In this document: positions 49,733 to 59,752 of the stretch, piece by piece
Position numbering within the stretch: the first letter of the stretch is position 1
Layout: each line of letters starts with the position of its first letter
DNA from: an uncultured bacterium
Lineage (GTDB): Bacteria; Patescibacteriota; Saccharimonadia; Saccharimonadales; Saccharimonadaceae
Reading direction: 5' to 3'
DNA: 64,000 nucleotides
Assembly (NCBI GenBank): GCA_937863415.1
Contig: CALMFC010000005.1
Span: forward strand, 1-64,000
The notes under the pieces: model-generated
Told to the model about the DNA's origin: nothing
What the model saw: the letters and a program-made list of their open reading frames with translations, nothing else
The model's database searches: none
Position numbers and translations under genes: made by a program

Positions 49733-51643
49733 TTACTTGTCTTTTTTGTCTTCTTTGTCGTCGACGACTTCGCCTTCGACTGGTTCGTCGGACTTTTTGT
49801 CGTTTGAATCACCATCTTCAGAGGCAGGTGCTTCCTCTTTTGACGCAGATTCATACATCTTGGCGCCGATTGGCATGATGGCGTCATTCAAAGCTTTGGT
49901 TGCGGATTCTAGCTCTTCTTTATCATCAGAATCTTTATGCTTTTTCGCTTCCTCGACGGCATCAGTGATGACTTTTTTATCTTCATCGCTAATCTTGTCT
50001 TTGTACTCGTCAGGCATTTTTTCAGCTTGGTAAATAGCGCTTTCTAGACCATTACGAGCATCGATTGATTCACGCTTTTTCTTATCTTCATCAGCGTGCA
50101 TCTCAGCGTCACGAGCAGCTTTTTCGATGTCTTCTTTGGACAAATTACCGCTGTTAGAAATCGTGATGCTTTGTTCTTTTCCCGTACCCTTATCTTTGGC
50201 GGTTACGTTCAAAATACCGTTAGCATCAATGTTAAATGTTACTTCGATTTGCGGCACACCACGTGGTGCAGGCGCAATACCATCTAATGTAAAGCGTCCA
50301 AGTGACTTGTTGTCAGCGGCCAGCTCACGCTCACCTTGGGTGACGTGAATTTCAACTTGCGGTTGATTATCAGCGGCAGTACTAAACGTTTCCGACTTTG
50401 ATGTAGGCACAGTCGTGTTGCGGTCAATTAGTTTTGTAGCGACTCCACCCATTGTCTCGATTCCAAGTGACAGCGGCGTAACATCTAGAAGCAAGACGTC
50501 TTTGACGTCGCCGGCTAACACACCACCCTGAATGGCAGCACCAACTGCCACAACTTCGTCAGGATTAACACCTTTTAATGGCTCTTTTTTAAAGATTTCT
50601 TTGACCTTCTCGACCACAATTGGCATACGAGTCATACCACCGACTAGAACTACTTCATCGATGTCACCAGCTTTTAGCTTAGCGTCTTTGAGTGCCTTTT
50701 CGACTGGTTCAGCTAAGCGATCAATTAGATCCTTGACCAACTCTTCTAGTTTTGAACGAGTCAGTTTGTATTCAAAGTGTTTTGGACCGTCAGCGTCAGC
50801 GGTTAGGAACGGCAGATTAATTTCAGTCTCAGTAGTAGACGATAGTTCCTTTTTAGCTTTTTCAGCCTCGTCCTTTAGGCGTTGCATAGCGGCTTTGTCG
50901 CCCTTTAAGTCAATACCTTCGTCGTTTTTAAAGACGTCTAGGAAATGGTTAACGATGCGGTTATCGAAATCTTCACCACCTAGGTGAGTGTCACCATGAG
51001 TCGACTTAACTTCAAACACACCGTCGCCTAATTCAAGTACAGATACGTCGAATGTTCCACCACCAAGGTCGAATACCACGATTTTCTCGTCTTTTTTACT
51101 ATCTAGGCCGTAAGCAAGTGCAGCCGCCGTCGGTTCGTTAATGATACGCTTAACCTCTAGTCCTGCAATCTTACCAGCGTCTTTGGTTGCCTGGCGCTGA
51201 CTATCGTCAAAGTAGGCAGGAACGGTAATAACTGCTTCGGTTACCTTTTCGCCCAAGAACGCCTCGGCGTCAGCTTTAATCTTGGACAGTATCATAGCTG
51301 AAACTTCTTCTGGCGTGTATTCTTTGTCGCCCATCTTTACCGCTACACCATCGCCTTTTTTGACAATCTCATACGGCATGATATCGTGATCTTTTTGAAC
51401 TTCTGGATCACTGAACTTACGTCCAATTAGACGCTTAACACCATAGATAGTATTCTTGGCGTTGGTTACGCGCTGACGTTGAGCCACTTGCCCAACCATT
51501 CGTTCGCCTTTTTTGTTGATCGCAACGACAGAAGGTGTCGTTCGATTGCCTTCGGCATTAGCAATAACCTCTGGTTTACCAGCTACCATATACGCAAATG
51601 CGCTGTTAGTTGTACCAAGGTCGATTCCAATAATTTTACCCAT
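49733..51643 (-). CDS. dnaK: Chaperone DnaK (Hsp70)
   Basis: 636 residues. ATPase domain with [31 protein letters not shown] and [12 protein letters not shown], the substrate domain with [14 protein letters not shown], and an acidic Lys/Asp/Glu-rich tail ending DDKEDKKDK. Main Hsp70 of the cell. AAGGAG precedes the ATG, and the transcript has a ~100-nt leader from TTGACA-N18-TATAAT, with a perfect CIRCE over the -35. Confidence 0.98.
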   Translation of the reverse strand: MGKIIGIDLGTTNSAFAYMVAGKPEVIANAEGNRTTPSVVAINKKGERMVGQVAQRQRVTNAKNTIYGVKRLIGRKFSDPEVQKDHDIMPYEIVKKGDGVAVKMGDKEYTPEEVSAMILSKIKADAEAFLGEKVTEAVITVPAYFDDSQRQATKDAGKIAGLEVKRIINEPTAAALAYGLDSKKDEKIVVFDLGGGTFDVSVLELGDGVFEVKSTHGDTHLGGEDFDNRIVNHFLDVFKNDEGIDLKGDKAAMQRLKDEAEKAKKELSSTTETEINLPFLTADADGPKHFEYKLTRSKLEELVKDLIDRLAEPVEKALKDAKLKAGDIDEVVLVGGMTRMPIVVEKVKEIFKKEPLKGVNPDEVVAVGAAIQGGVLAGDVKDVLLLDVTPLSLGIETMGGVATKLIDRNTTVPTSKSETFSTAADNQPQVEIHVTQGERELAADNKSLGRFTLDGIAPAPRGVPQIEVTFNIDANGILNVTAKDKGTGKEQSITISNSGNLSKEDIEKAARDAEMHADEDKKKRESIDARNGLESAIYQAEKMPDEYKDKISDEDKKVITDAVEEAKKHKDSDDKEELESATKALNDAIMPIGAKMYESASKEEAPASEDGDSNDKKSDEPVEGEVVDDKEDKKDK

Positions 51644-51743
51644 TATATTTTTACTCTCCTTTTTTATAAAAATTCAATTTATAATCTAATTCTATATTAG
51701 CACTCTACGTGGTAGATTGCCAAGTGTTTCTATTATATAAAAG

Positions 51744-51770
51744 TTAGCACTCTCGTGTCAAGAGTGCTAA
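51744..51770. promoter_or_regulatory. CIRCE operator and promoter of dnaK
   Basis: TTAGCACTC-N9-GAGTGCTAA. On the minus strand the spacer contains TTGACA, followed 18 nt later by TATAAT. A lone half site (TTAGCACTC) also occurs at 51696-51704. Confidence 0.95.
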
Positions 51771-51863
51771 CATACTTTATTAAAAATAACTATTGACTAC
51801 TGTTACACATAGATGTATGATTCTATTTGTCTTATCAAGCAACTGCTTGAACAAGAAGTGAAT

Positions 51864-51892
51864 CCGCTTGAGCGAACGTTCGGCGGTTTTTT
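51864..51892 (+). promoter_or_regulatory. Possible attenuator in the leader of the 51915 gene
   Basis: CCGC...GAGC-GAAC-GTTC...GCGG stem-loop followed by six T, 23 nt before the start codon. A promoter TTGACT-N17-TATGAT lies upstream (about 51796-51824). A terminator inside a leader suggests regulated read-through. Confidence 0.5.
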
Positions 51893-51914
51893 ATATTACA
51901 GAGAGGTGGTAAGC

Positions 51915-52307
51915 ATGCTCGTTCAGCATATATCGGAGGCAGGCGCCAGAACAAGCAATTTGCAGATGGAAATTGCTGAATTCAACGATAAATTTCGTTT
52001 TACATTGTCGTTCAGACTTGCAGTTCTCATCGCCACATTCAAGGCCAAACGCCGAAAAGCTCGTGGGTTCAAACCAACAAGTCATTTTCGTGTCTACCCC
52101 CACAACGTGTCGAAAGACTTCTCAGCAAGACTGTACGTTCCAGAGAGTGAAATCTGCCGAGAATTGCTCTTGAAACGCGTTAGCGAGTTTGTGTCAGCAA
52201 AAACAGGCGCCAGAGCGTTCTGTCGATTCATGCCGCATAAGCTCTCGGACGAAGAGTCCTACCCGTTGACAATCGCAATTATTGTCAGCACAAGGCTTTC
52301 GTCTTAG
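51915..52307 (+). CDS. Hypothetical protein behind an attenuator-like leader
   Basis: 130 residues, basic middle (TFKAKRRKARGFKPTSHFRVYPHN), ending LTIAIIVSTRLSS. No family recognised. GAGGTGG lies 9 nt upstream of ATG 51915, the same ribosome-site style as the 11935 gene. A CGAAACAG/CTGTTTCG hairpin follows the stop. It lies between dnaK and grpE on the opposite strand, splitting the heat-shock genes into separate units. Confidence 0.55.
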   Translation: MLVQHISEAGARTSNLQMEIAEFNDKFRFTLSFRLAVLIATFKAKRRKARGFKPTSHFRVYPHNVSKDFSARLYVPESEICRELLLKRVSEFVSAKTGARAFCRFMPHKLSDEESYPLTIAIIVSTRLSS

Positions 52308-52318
52308 GTAGCTTAGTG

Positions 52319-52355
52319 CTCGAAACAGTGATCCCCTCTCTGTTTCGAACCAAAT
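52319..52355. terminator. Hairpin after the 51915 gene
   Basis: CGAAACAG-N9-CTGTTTCG, nested next to TTCGAACCAAA (52346) and TTTGGTTCGAA (52378), which also pair. It separates the gene from convergent grpE. Confidence 0.6.
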
Positions 52356-52388
52356 TTCATTAAAACACTTAGTGAATTTTGGTTCGAA

Positions 52389-52853
52389 TTATTTCTTGGT
52401 GACCTTCACCATAGAGTGACGAATTGGTTGACCGTTTAGGGTATAGCCGGCTTGTAGCTCCTCTGCGATAACTTCATGCTCGCCCTCGGCGTCCTCGTCA
52501 AATTGAATTGCTTCATGCAAATCTGGATTAAAATTTACGCCCGCATTTGCGTCAATACGCTTAACTCCCAGCGACTCTAGTTGTTTGTCCAGGTTCTTTG
52601 TTAGTGACACGACACCCTTCGCCCAGGTATTGTCAGCAAGGTCAGCTGGTACATGAGAAATGGCTCGTTCGATATTATCAATAACGGGCAGCAGTTTAAT
52701 AATTGCATTAATTTGGCCTGATTCGCGCGCCATAGCTTTCTCGGATTCAACACGTTTACTGAAGTTTTCGAAATCAGCTCGAGTGCGTTGTAAATCCTGG
52801 GTTAACTCGCCCAACTGTTGCTCTAGGTCTACCTGTTTTTTACTTTTTGCCAT
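52389..52853 (-). CDS. grpE: Nucleotide exchange factor GrpE
   Basis: 154 residues. An N-terminal coiled coil (about 5-45), NAIIKLLPVIDNIERAISH and a C-terminal beta domain with NPDLHEAIQ, EELQAGYTLNGQPIRHSMVKV. It releases ADP from DnaK. Slightly short but complete. It lies 28 bp after hrcA and shares its CIRCE promoter. Confidence 0.95.
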   Translation of the reverse strand: MAKSKKQVDLEQQLGELTQDLQRTRADFENFSKRVESEKAMARESGQINAIIKLLPVIDNIERAISHVPADLADNTWAKGVVSLTKNLDKQLESLGVKRIDANAGVNFNPDLHEAIQFDEDAEGEHEVIAEELQAGYTLNGQPIRHSMVKVTKK

Positions 52854-52881
52854 ATTCTAAAAGCCACCTTCCATATTCTAA

Positions 52882-53592
52882 CTACAAAACTTCCTCTAAC
52901 ATTGCACCGGCATGTCGCACTAAACGCATTACTTTGGCGTAACTTTGACGGGTTGACCCAAGCACACCGATATAACTTCGATCGCTATAAGGCGAGCGGA
53001 AACGACTAATTATCAAACTAGCACCACTAGTCTTGCCGATTGGGTTTTCGGAACCGATATAAACGTTCAAAGGTTCATTTGGCGCAGCTTCACGTAGCCA
53101 CGGTTCTAGATTGTCGAGTAAACTTGCGACGGCTTGGGTATGTATACCACTCGCAAATTCTGGTTGCGAGAACAAATTACCAATACCGCTCATATATAAC
53201 TCGTCGCCAATTGTCGCAATACCTAAATTATGAGTAAGTTCAACCAAACTATCGACGGCACTACGAATAGCTCGGTCGGCGTGATTTCCATGAGTACTCA
53301 CTCGGGCTTCGATCGCTCTCGCACTGCGATCCAAGGATTCAGGTAGCTCGTTTGCATGAGATTCATTTAGCATATTGACGTATAATCGATAGCCGGCATC
53401 GGTTGGAATTCGGCCTGCGCTAGTGTGAGGTTGCATAATTAGACCCATTTCTTCTAGTCGTACCATCTCGCTACGAATCGTAGCGCTCGAAACTCCAAAA
53501 AGTTTGGCAAGCATCACGCTACCAACTGGTGCAGCAATTTCGGCATGCTGTTCAATAATGGCAGATAGTATCTGTATTTGACGTTCTGTCAT
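52882..53592 (-). CDS. hrcA: Heat-shock repressor HrcA
   Basis: 236 residues. An N-terminal winged helix (RQIQILSAIIEQHAEIAAPVGSVMLAKLFGVSSATIRSEMVRLEEMGLI), PHTSAGRIPTDAGYRLYVNML, a GAF-like core and a C-terminal IGSENPI...YSDRSYIGVLGSTRQSYAKVM. It represses CIRCE-controlled genes. ATG 53592 is chosen because TACAAT ends 6 nt before it; the longer form starting at 53628 would run through the promoter. A CIRCE at 53612-53638 makes it autoregulated. Confidence 0.95.
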   Translation of the reverse strand: MTERQIQILSAIIEQHAEIAAPVGSVMLAKLFGVSSATIRSEMVRLEEMGLIMQPHTSAGRIPTDAGYRLYVNMLNESHANELPESLDRSARAIEARVSTHGNHADRAIRSAVDSLVELTHNLGIATIGDELYMSGIGNLFSQPEFASGIHTQAVASLLDNLEPWLREAAPNEPLNVYIGSENPIGKTSGASLIISRFRSPYSDRSYIGVLGSTRQSYAKVMRLVRHAGAMLEEVL

Positions 53593-53611
53593 ACCGATAT
53601 TGTATCGTAAT

Positions 53612-53638
53612 TTAGCACTCTGTGTCAATGAGTGCCAG
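53612..53638. promoter_or_regulatory. CIRCE operator of hrcA-grpE
   Basis: TTAGCACTC-N9-GAGTGCCAG, two mismatches in the right arm. On the minus strand TTGACA lies in the spacer and TACAAT 18 nt further. Confidence 0.9.
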
Positions 53639-53803
53639 GCCTTTACGGAATCTCCATCCTTCGGGTCCTGTCGTCCGGTTCACCCCTTCTTTTTAAATTT
53701 CTTCGAAATTCTAAAAAGCGGGCGTTGCCCCACCGAACACCACCCGCAGTGATGGAGCGCCAACCTCAGTTGTACATAGTTTGCTCTGCTGTCCGCCATC
53801 CGT
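53639..53803. other. Non-coding stretch with several complementary segments
   Basis: No gene. CTTTTTAAATTTC / GAAATTCTAAAAAG form a hairpin (about 53690-53720), GCGGG / CCCGC another (about 53717-53747), and TCTCCATC (53650) can pair with GATGGAGC (53750). A stable small RNA is possible, but I could not match it to SRP RNA, 6S, RNase P or tmRNA. Confidence 0.3.
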
Positions 53804-53809
53804 TATACT
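53804..53809 (+). promoter_or_regulatory. -10 box of the adenylate-kinase-like gene
   Basis: TATACT, then CTACCT, then ATG 53816. Confidence 0.65.
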
Positions 53810-53815
53810 CTACCT

Positions 53816-54442
53816 ATGAATAATCCCGAACAGCTTGAATTTATACGTAACTGGCTCGGGTCTGGCTCGATTAATATCTTTGGATTACCATTCTCAGGCA
53901 AAGACAGTCAGGGTAAAATACTAGCCGATTTATTTAACGGTGAGTTAATTGGCGGCGGTCAAATTCTACGCGAAAGCGTTATTCCAGACGGCGTCCGTCG
54001 GGATCTTGACTCTGGCATACTCGTACCAACCGCAGATTTTATACGTATTGTTTTGCCGTTTTTAAGTAAACCCGAACTAGCCGGCAAACCACTAATCCTA
54101 AGTGCTGTTGGGCGATGGCACGGCGAAGAAGACGGTGTTGTTGGCGCACTAGACGCCGCCAATCACCCCACCAAAGCAGTTATTCATCTATCAATAACCG
54201 AAGAGTCTGCCCGTAGGCGCTGGCTTGAACACGAAAACCACAAAGATCGCGGTGAGCGTCGAGACGACAGTGCTGAAATACTAGAAAATCGATTCAGTGA
54301 ATTTAGCAGTAAAACCTTGCCAGTACTCGAATATTACCGCGAACGTGATTTGTTAATCGAAATTGACGGTAATGGGCCTAGAAGCGATGTTACGAATTCA
54401 ATTATTTCTGCGTTAGCTAATCGCGTTTTAGCATCACAGTAA
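53816..54442 (+). CDS. Adenylate-kinase-like nucleoside monophosphate kinase
   Basis: 208 residues. P-loop IFGLPFSGKDSQGKILA (GLPFSGKD in place of the usual GxPGxGKG), NMP-binding part ELIGGGQILRESV...RRDLDSGILVPTADF, and a lid region RRRWLEHENHKDRGERRDDS, as in short-lid adenylate kinases. It phosphorylates a nucleoside monophosphate, probably AMP, but the altered P-loop makes a divergent paralogue plausible. Leaderless promoter. Its 3' end overlaps convergent lepA by 26 bp. Confidence 0.8.
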   Translation: MNNPEQLEFIRNWLGSGSINIFGLPFSGKDSQGKILADLFNGELIGGGQILRESVIPDGVRRDLDSGILVPTADFIRIVLPFLSKPELAGKPLILSAVGRWHGEEDGVVGALDAANHPTKAVIHLSITEESARRRWLEHENHKDRGERRDDSAEILENRFSEFSSKTLPVLEYYRERDLLIEIDGNGPRSDVTNSIISALANRVLASQ

Positions 54443-56195
54443 ACGCTTCGGACGGAATGTCGACTTTACCAAAACGCTTCATACGCTTTTTACCTTTGGC
54501 TTGTTTAGCTAACACCTTTTTCTTACGCGATACATCGCCACCATATAGACCAGTTGTGACGTCCTTGCGATAGGCCGACAAGTCTGCTCTAGCAATAAAC
54601 TTACCGCCAATCGCCGCCTGCAAAGCAACCTGAAAATTCTGGCGTGGAATAACTTCTTTTAATTTATCGACGACTTCTCGCCCCAAACGCTGAGCTTCAC
54701 TGCGGTGCGCCATAACACTCAAAGCATCTACCATGTTGCCGGCAACATAAAAATCAACTCGCACTAAATCCTCGGCGCGATACATGCCTAATTCGTAATT
54801 AAACGAACCATAGCCACTCGTGACCGACTTTAGTTGATCATAAAAATCTGTTAATAAATTAGCAAGTGGTGCTTCAAAACTAATTAACGCCCGCTCATCA
54901 ATATAGCTCAGGTTATTTTGTTGGCCGCGTTTGTTAATAATTAATTGCAACACACCGCCCACATAGCTTTTTGGAACAATAATTTCGCCTTTGATCCAAG
55001 GTTCACGAATCTCGACTATTTTCGTAACGTCAGGCAGCTCACTGGCACTTTTGATATCAATGTCGTGACCGTTGACCATCTTTATTTGATAATCTGTTGA
55101 GGGGTTGGTTACAACTAAATCTAAATTATATTCACGCTCCAATCGCTCACGAATAATATCCATGTGTAGTAGCCCCAAGAATCCAATCCGAACCCCAAAC
55201 CCTAGAACCGGAGAGTTTTCGGGTTCAAACTGCAATGCAGAATCGCTCAAGCTCAGTTTTTCAATTGCGTCTTTTAAGTTCTGATAATCGTCGTTACTAA
55301 CTGGGAAAAACCCAGCATAGACAAATGGTTTAACTAATTTATAGCCAGGTAATTGCGAGTCGGTATGAGCTCGTTTCGTCGTAACAGTGTCGCCAACCCT
55401 AGCATCACGTGTCGTTCGTAAGTTTGTAACGATATACCCTATCTCACCTGCTAGCAGGTCAGGCTCTGAGAACATAGTCGGCTGCAACGACCCAACCTCT
55501 AGGGCTATGCCGCTAGCATTAGTTGCCATCATCTCGATTGCATCACCTTTTCTGACTTCGCCGTCAACAATCCGCACATACAAAATCACACCACGATAAT
55601 CATCATAGTAGCTATCAAAAATCAAGGCCCTGGTCGGAGCGTCAGGTTGACCATGAGGTGCAGCGATTCGTTCAACAACCGCATCCAAAACATCAGTTAC
55701 GCCATCGCCTGTTTTGGCGCTGATTTTGATAATGTCTGACTCGCTACATCCAAGTAAATTAATAATCTCGGAACTAACCCTTGGTACATCGGCTGCCGGT
55801 AAATCAATCTTGTTAAGTACTGGGATGATTGTCAGATCTGCAGCCATCGCTAGATATACGTTCGCTAAGGTCTGGGCCTGGATACCTTGACTGGCATCCA
55901 CTACTAATACCGCACCTTCACAAGCCTGCAGGGACCGGCTAACTTCATAGCTAAAGTCAACGTGACCCGGTGTGTCAATCAAGTTCAAATCATGGTCACG
56001 ATACTTCATCCGAACGGGTGCTAACTTAATCGTAATGCCCTTTTCGCGCTCTAAATCCATACTATCAAGCATTTGCGACTTCATTTCGCGCGTGCTGACG
56101 GTATCAGTCATCTCCATCATGCGATCGGCCAGTGTCGATTTGCCATGATCAATATGTGCGATTATACAAAAATTACGAATGTGATCCTGGGTCAT
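54417..56195 (-). CDS. lepA: Elongation factor 4 (LepA)
   Basis: 592 residues. G1 AHIDHGKSTLADRMME, switch regions REKGITIK and DTPGHVDFSYE, NKIDLPAA, and the LepA-specific C-terminal domain (GSFNYELGMYRAEDLVRVDFYVAGNMVDALS, ending RKKVLAKQAKGKKRMK). It is a ribosome GTPase for back-translocation or initiation quality under stress. Its ATG overlaps the murJ stop by 4 bp. Confidence 0.97.
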   Translation of the reverse strand: MTQDHIRNFCIIAHIDHGKSTLADRMMEMTDTVSTREMKSQMLDSMDLEREKGITIKLAPVRMKYRDHDLNLIDTPGHVDFSYEVSRSLQACEGAVLVVDASQGIQAQTLANVYLAMAADLTIIPVLNKIDLPAADVPRVSSEIINLLGCSESDIIKISAKTGDGVTDVLDAVVERIAAPHGQPDAPTRALIFDSYYDDYRGVILYVRIVDGEVRKGDAIEMMATNASGIALEVGSLQPTMFSEPDLLAGEIGYIVTNLRTTRDARVGDTVTTKRAHTDSQLPGYKLVKPFVYAGFFPVSNDDYQNLKDAIEKLSLSDSALQFEPENSPVLGFGVRIGFLGLLHMDIIRERLEREYNLDLVVTNPSTDYQIKMVNGHDIDIKSASELPDVTKIVEIREPWIKGEIIVPKSYVGGVLQLIINKRGQQNNLSYIDERALISFEAPLANLLTDFYDQLKSVTSGYGSFNYELGMYRAEDLVRVDFYVAGNMVDALSVMAHRSEAQRLGREVVDKLKEVIPRQNFQVALQAAIGGKFIARADLSAYRKDVTTGLYGGDVSRKKKVLAKQAKGKKRMKRFGKVDIPSEAFTVMLKRD

Positions 56196-57820
56196 GTCAG
56201 CTTCGCTCGACCGAACAATATCTTTTTAAGTCTAGATATGATTGGGTTTACTTCTTCTAGTTTCATCAGCCAACACAAGACTATGTAGGCGGTCACACTA
56301 ATCAAAACGATTATGACAAATTTTGGAAAGCTAGCCAGGAAGCTTTGATCCGTTGCACTTAGTGGCAAGAATGAAACGGTTAGATAGGTCACAACTGTCA
56401 TGAAACCAGTGGCACTTGCCATCCGCGCTACCGCATGCACGAAAACTTTATCAAACAACCCTTTGATGCGCATTGACATGACTCTGAATAATATTCCTAC
56501 TTCAATTATTGCTACTATTGCCGTTGCCCAAGCCAGGCCGTACGGACCGAGCCCTAATCCCATCGTGAACCAAACCGCCAGCGTTACATTCAAAGCAATC
56601 GCAACGAACGAAATATATAGTGGGGTTTTAGTGTCCTGTTGAGCATAAAAACTCCTGGCAGAAATGTGATAAATAGAGCGGAACAAAATTGCTATGGCTA
56701 GGATCCCTAGGATACTAGCCATTAGCGTATCACCACCGTTCTTGATAAAGTTAACTAAATATCCACGTCCGAAAAACGCAATCACAGTTACCGGTAGCGC
56801 CAGCCAAATAATCACGCGAAGAACTGATTGCAACTCTTTCTTGAATAAGTCTGGTCGATTTTGCCCTAAGCGTTCGGCCATTTTCGGAAAGGCAGCCGTG
56901 CTGATGGCTACGCCAATCAGGTTAATCGGTACATACGACAGTGCTGTCGCCTGTTGATAGGCACGAATGGTTCCAGACGCCATGCGTGATGCCAGGTTAG
57001 TTTCGACAATGCTGTTGATGTAATCCATCCCCTGATCTAGTGACCTTGGAGGCAGCAGCGACAAGACTTTACGAAAGCCATGGTTCTTCCAGAAAATCTT
57101 GAACCTATAGTCAAATCCCATACCAATTAATCCCACGCTACTAATCAGTAGCTGCAGTATTGAACCGAGCACTACACCCAGTGCAACACCCATAATTCCA
57201 CCTTCAAAAACCTGCCAGCCAAAAATATTTATTCCATCAGTAAAGAACACGACACCAATCAAAATTCCAATGTTATAGACGGTTGGAGCTAGGGCAAAAA
57301 ACGTGAATCTACCGACCGCCTGCTGCATACTGGCAATCACCGTCGCAATCGCAAACAAGAATGGGTTAATCGCAATTACCCGCATCATACTCACGGCCAG
57401 CGCGCGGCTGGATTCATCTAACCCCGGACCAACCACATACTGGACCAACTGACCTGCGAAAATAATAATCAAAACGCTAGCAATTAATGTCACAACCGCC
57501 ATCAGGTTCAAGATACTTGTCGATAACTCCCAGGCTGACTTTTTGTTACCTGTCGCTAAGCGTTGATTAAAAACTGGAATAAACGAAACGCTCAGCGCTC
57601 CAGACACTAAAATAAAAAACATGAAGTCTGGCACAGTAAAAGCAACTGTGTAAGCGTCAATGCCCTGCGGGTAAGTGTCATAATACAAGCCGTTTAACTG
57701 GCGGTCACGAATTAACCCCAAAATACTGGAAAGCAAAGTTGACCCGGCCAGCAAGGCAGCCGCTAAACGAATCGGTAGTTTGATATTGGCCCGAGCTACA
57801 GTGCTTTTAATGCGTCCCAT
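56192..57820 (-). CDS. murJ: Lipid II flippase MurJ
   Basis: 542 residues with about 14 membrane helices (MOP/MviN family). AAALLAGSTLLSSILGLIRDR at the N-terminus, GALSVSFIPVFNQRLATG and DYINSIVETNLASRMASGTIRAYQQATAL are characteristic. It moves lipid II across the membrane for cell-wall synthesis, working downstream of MurA and MurT/GatD. It lies 18 bp after ftsH and overlaps lepA. Confidence 0.94.
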   Translation of the reverse strand: MGRIKSTVARANIKLPIRLAAALLAGSTLLSSILGLIRDRQLNGLYYDTYPQGIDAYTVAFTVPDFMFFILVSGALSVSFIPVFNQRLATGNKKSAWELSTSILNLMAVVTLIASVLIIIFAGQLVQYVVGPGLDESSRALAVSMMRVIAINPFLFAIATVIASMQQAVGRFTFFALAPTVYNIGILIGVVFFTDGINIFGWQVFEGGIMGVALGVVLGSILQLLISSVGLIGMGFDYRFKIFWKNHGFRKVLSLLPPRSLDQGMDYINSIVETNLASRMASGTIRAYQQATALSYVPINLIGVAISTAAFPKMAERLGQNRPDLFKKELQSVLRVIIWLALPVTVIAFFGRGYLVNFIKNGGDTLMASILGILAIAILFRSIYHISARSFYAQQDTKTPLYISFVAIALNVTLAVWFTMGLGLGPYGLAWATAIVAIIEVGILFRVMSMRIKGLFDKVFVHAVARMASATGFMTVVTYLTVSFLPLSATDQSFLASFPKFVIIVLISVTAYIVLCWLMKLEEVNPIISRLKKILFGRAKLT

Positions 57821-57838
57821 TTTGGATTAATACTAAGG

Positions 57839-59701
57839 CTAGTAGAGCTTAGCCTCCTTGGGTAATTTGGCGTCTTTGAGGACTTTTATAACTTCCTCTT
57901 CTTCGAGTGTTTCTTCTTCTAGAAGTGCTTTGGCCAGTTTATCAAGACTCGCACGGTTACTGATGATGACGGCTTCGGCACGCTTAGCAGCTTCTCTAAT
58001 TAACTCAGCAACCTCCTGGTCGATTAGCTTGGCGGTATCGTCACTATATGGACGATCATGAGTCATCTTGTCGAACATCATACCACCAGTTCCTTCGTGG
58101 AACACCTGGTCACGAAGCTTTGTACCCATTCCCTGTTCGACGATCATGTCACGGGCAATCTCGGTTGCCTTGCGCAGATCTGAACCCGCACCGGTCGTAA
58201 TGCGGTCTTCACCATAAACAATCTTCTCAGCCACGCGACCACCTAGAGCACGCGCCAAAATATCTTTGAATTCGAGTATATTAGTATAGCTTTTGTCTTC
58301 TGGCGGAAGGAACCAGGTCACACCACCAGTTCCACCTCGAGGAATAATCGTAACCTTATGAACTGGATCACTATCAGGCAGAACGTGGCCGACAATCGCA
58401 TGACCCGCCTCGTGATAAGCGGTCATTTCTTTTTCTTTTTCGCTCATCACCTTTGTCTTGCGTTCTGGTCCAATTGCAACCTTTTCGAAAGCTTCAGTTA
58501 AATCAGCGTTGCTAATTTTTTTCGAATTTCGACTAGCTGCAACGATAGCCGCTTCATTGGCCATATTAGCTAAGTCTGCTCCGCTTGATCCAGCGGTTTT
58601 AGCGGCAAGTGAACCCAAATCAACTGTCTCGTCGGTTGGCTTCTTTTTGAAATGAACCTTTAAAATTTCTTCGCGGTCACGTCGCTCTGGCAACGTAATA
58701 TTCGTGCGCCTATCAAAACGTCCTGGACGAAGCAAAGCTGGATCTAGCACGTCAGCGCGGTTAGTTGCGGCAAGTACGATTACGTTTGCACCGGTTTCAA
58801 AACCATCCATCTCAACCAAAATCTGGTTCAGTGTTTGTTCACGCTCGTCGTGTCCACCACCCATTCCGCTACCACGTTTGCGCCCAACGGCATCAATCTC
58901 ATCGATAAAGATAATAGCTGGTGCATTCTTTTTGGCTTTGGCAAATAAATCACGCACACGGCTAGCACCGACTCCGACAAACATCTCGACGAACTCGGAA
59001 CCAGATATGCTAAAGAATGGCACATTTGCCTCACCCGCCACAGCACGTGCTAACAAAGTCTTACCAGTACCTGGGCTACCGACCAATAACACGCCGCGTG
59101 GAATCTTGGCGCCAAGTTGTTCGTATTTTTTCGGGTGTTTTAAGAAGTCAACGACTTCCTGTAAATCTTGTTTGGCTGAATCATTACCAGCAATATCATC
59201 AAAAACAACTTTTTCTTTATCGATACCATATAGTTTGGCTTTTGACTTACCAAATCCCATCGCCTGATTGTTTTGACCCTGAGCTTGACGCATCATAAAC
59301 ATAAAGAATGCCACGATGATAAGAACTGGAATTATAATAATCGCCAGGTTCCACAAAGTATCACCAGTAGTCGACGGCTGGGTTACCTTGAGCTCGACAT
59401 TGGCGTCGGTTTTAAGACCCTGCTCTTGGATGCTACTGCCGGTTTGTAGGACTGACTTTTCGGTTGGATTGTCGCTGCCTTTTGGAGTAACCTTGACGTT
59501 GCTTCCTTCGATCTCAATTTTACTGATTTCACCTGCGTTAGCGCGGCTTATCACTTCAGAAATAGGAACTTCTTTGAGTTTATCGTGTGGAGTTAGGACC
59601 GCTACTGCGACCAAAGCGCCAAAAACAAGAATTGCCCAAAAGAGGCTTAAACGAATAATATTATTTGGACGTTTTTTCGATGCGGGTGATTTTAGAGCCA
59701 T
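57839..59701 (-). CDS. ftsH: ATP-dependent zinc metalloprotease FtsH
   Basis: 620 residues. Two N-terminal membrane helices (about 19-37 and 113-134) flank a small outer domain. The AAA module has Walker [21 protein letters not shown], Walker [20 protein letters not shown] and the [24 protein letters not shown]. The protease domain has [13 protein letters not shown] for zinc. It degrades membrane and misfolded proteins. AAAGGAA lies about 14 nt before ATG. It is downstream of tilS, an arrangement seen in many bacteria. Confidence 0.98.
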   Translation of the reverse strand: MALKSPASKKRPNNIIRLSLFWAILVFGALVAVAVLTPHDKLKEVPISEVISRANAGEISKIEIEGSNVKVTPKGSDNPTEKSVLQTGSSIQEQGLKTDANVELKVTQPSTTGDTLWNLAIIIIPVLIIVAFFMFMMRQAQGQNNQAMGFGKSKAKLYGIDKEKVVFDDIAGNDSAKQDLQEVVDFLKHPKKYEQLGAKIPRGVLLVGSPGTGKTLLARAVAGEANVPFFSISGSEFVEMFVGVGASRVRDLFAKAKKNAPAIIFIDEIDAVGRKRGSGMGGGHDEREQTLNQILVEMDGFETGANVIVLAATNRADVLDPALLRPGRFDRRTNITLPERRDREEILKVHFKKKPTDETVDLGSLAAKTAGSSGADLANMANEAAIVAASRNSKKISNADLTEAFEKVAIGPERKTKVMSEKEKEMTAYHEAGHAIVGHVLPDSDPVHKVTIIPRGGTGGVTWFLPPEDKSYTNILEFKDILARALGGRVAEKIVYGEDRITTGAGSDLRKATEIARDMIVEQGMGTKLRDQVFHEGTGGMMFDKMTHDRPYSDDTAKLIDQEVAELIREAAKRAEAVIISNRASLDKLAKALLEEETLEEEEVIKVLKDAKLPKEAKLY

Positions 59702-59752
59702 AAAAAATTAAATATTCCTTTCAATCTGTCGTCTCAGTCGTAGTTTATATAA

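Noticed and set aside
53639-53803. Bacterial SRP RNA (4.5S)
   Set aside because: The apical GGAA...AGCAG loop and flanking conserved bases are not present on either strand.
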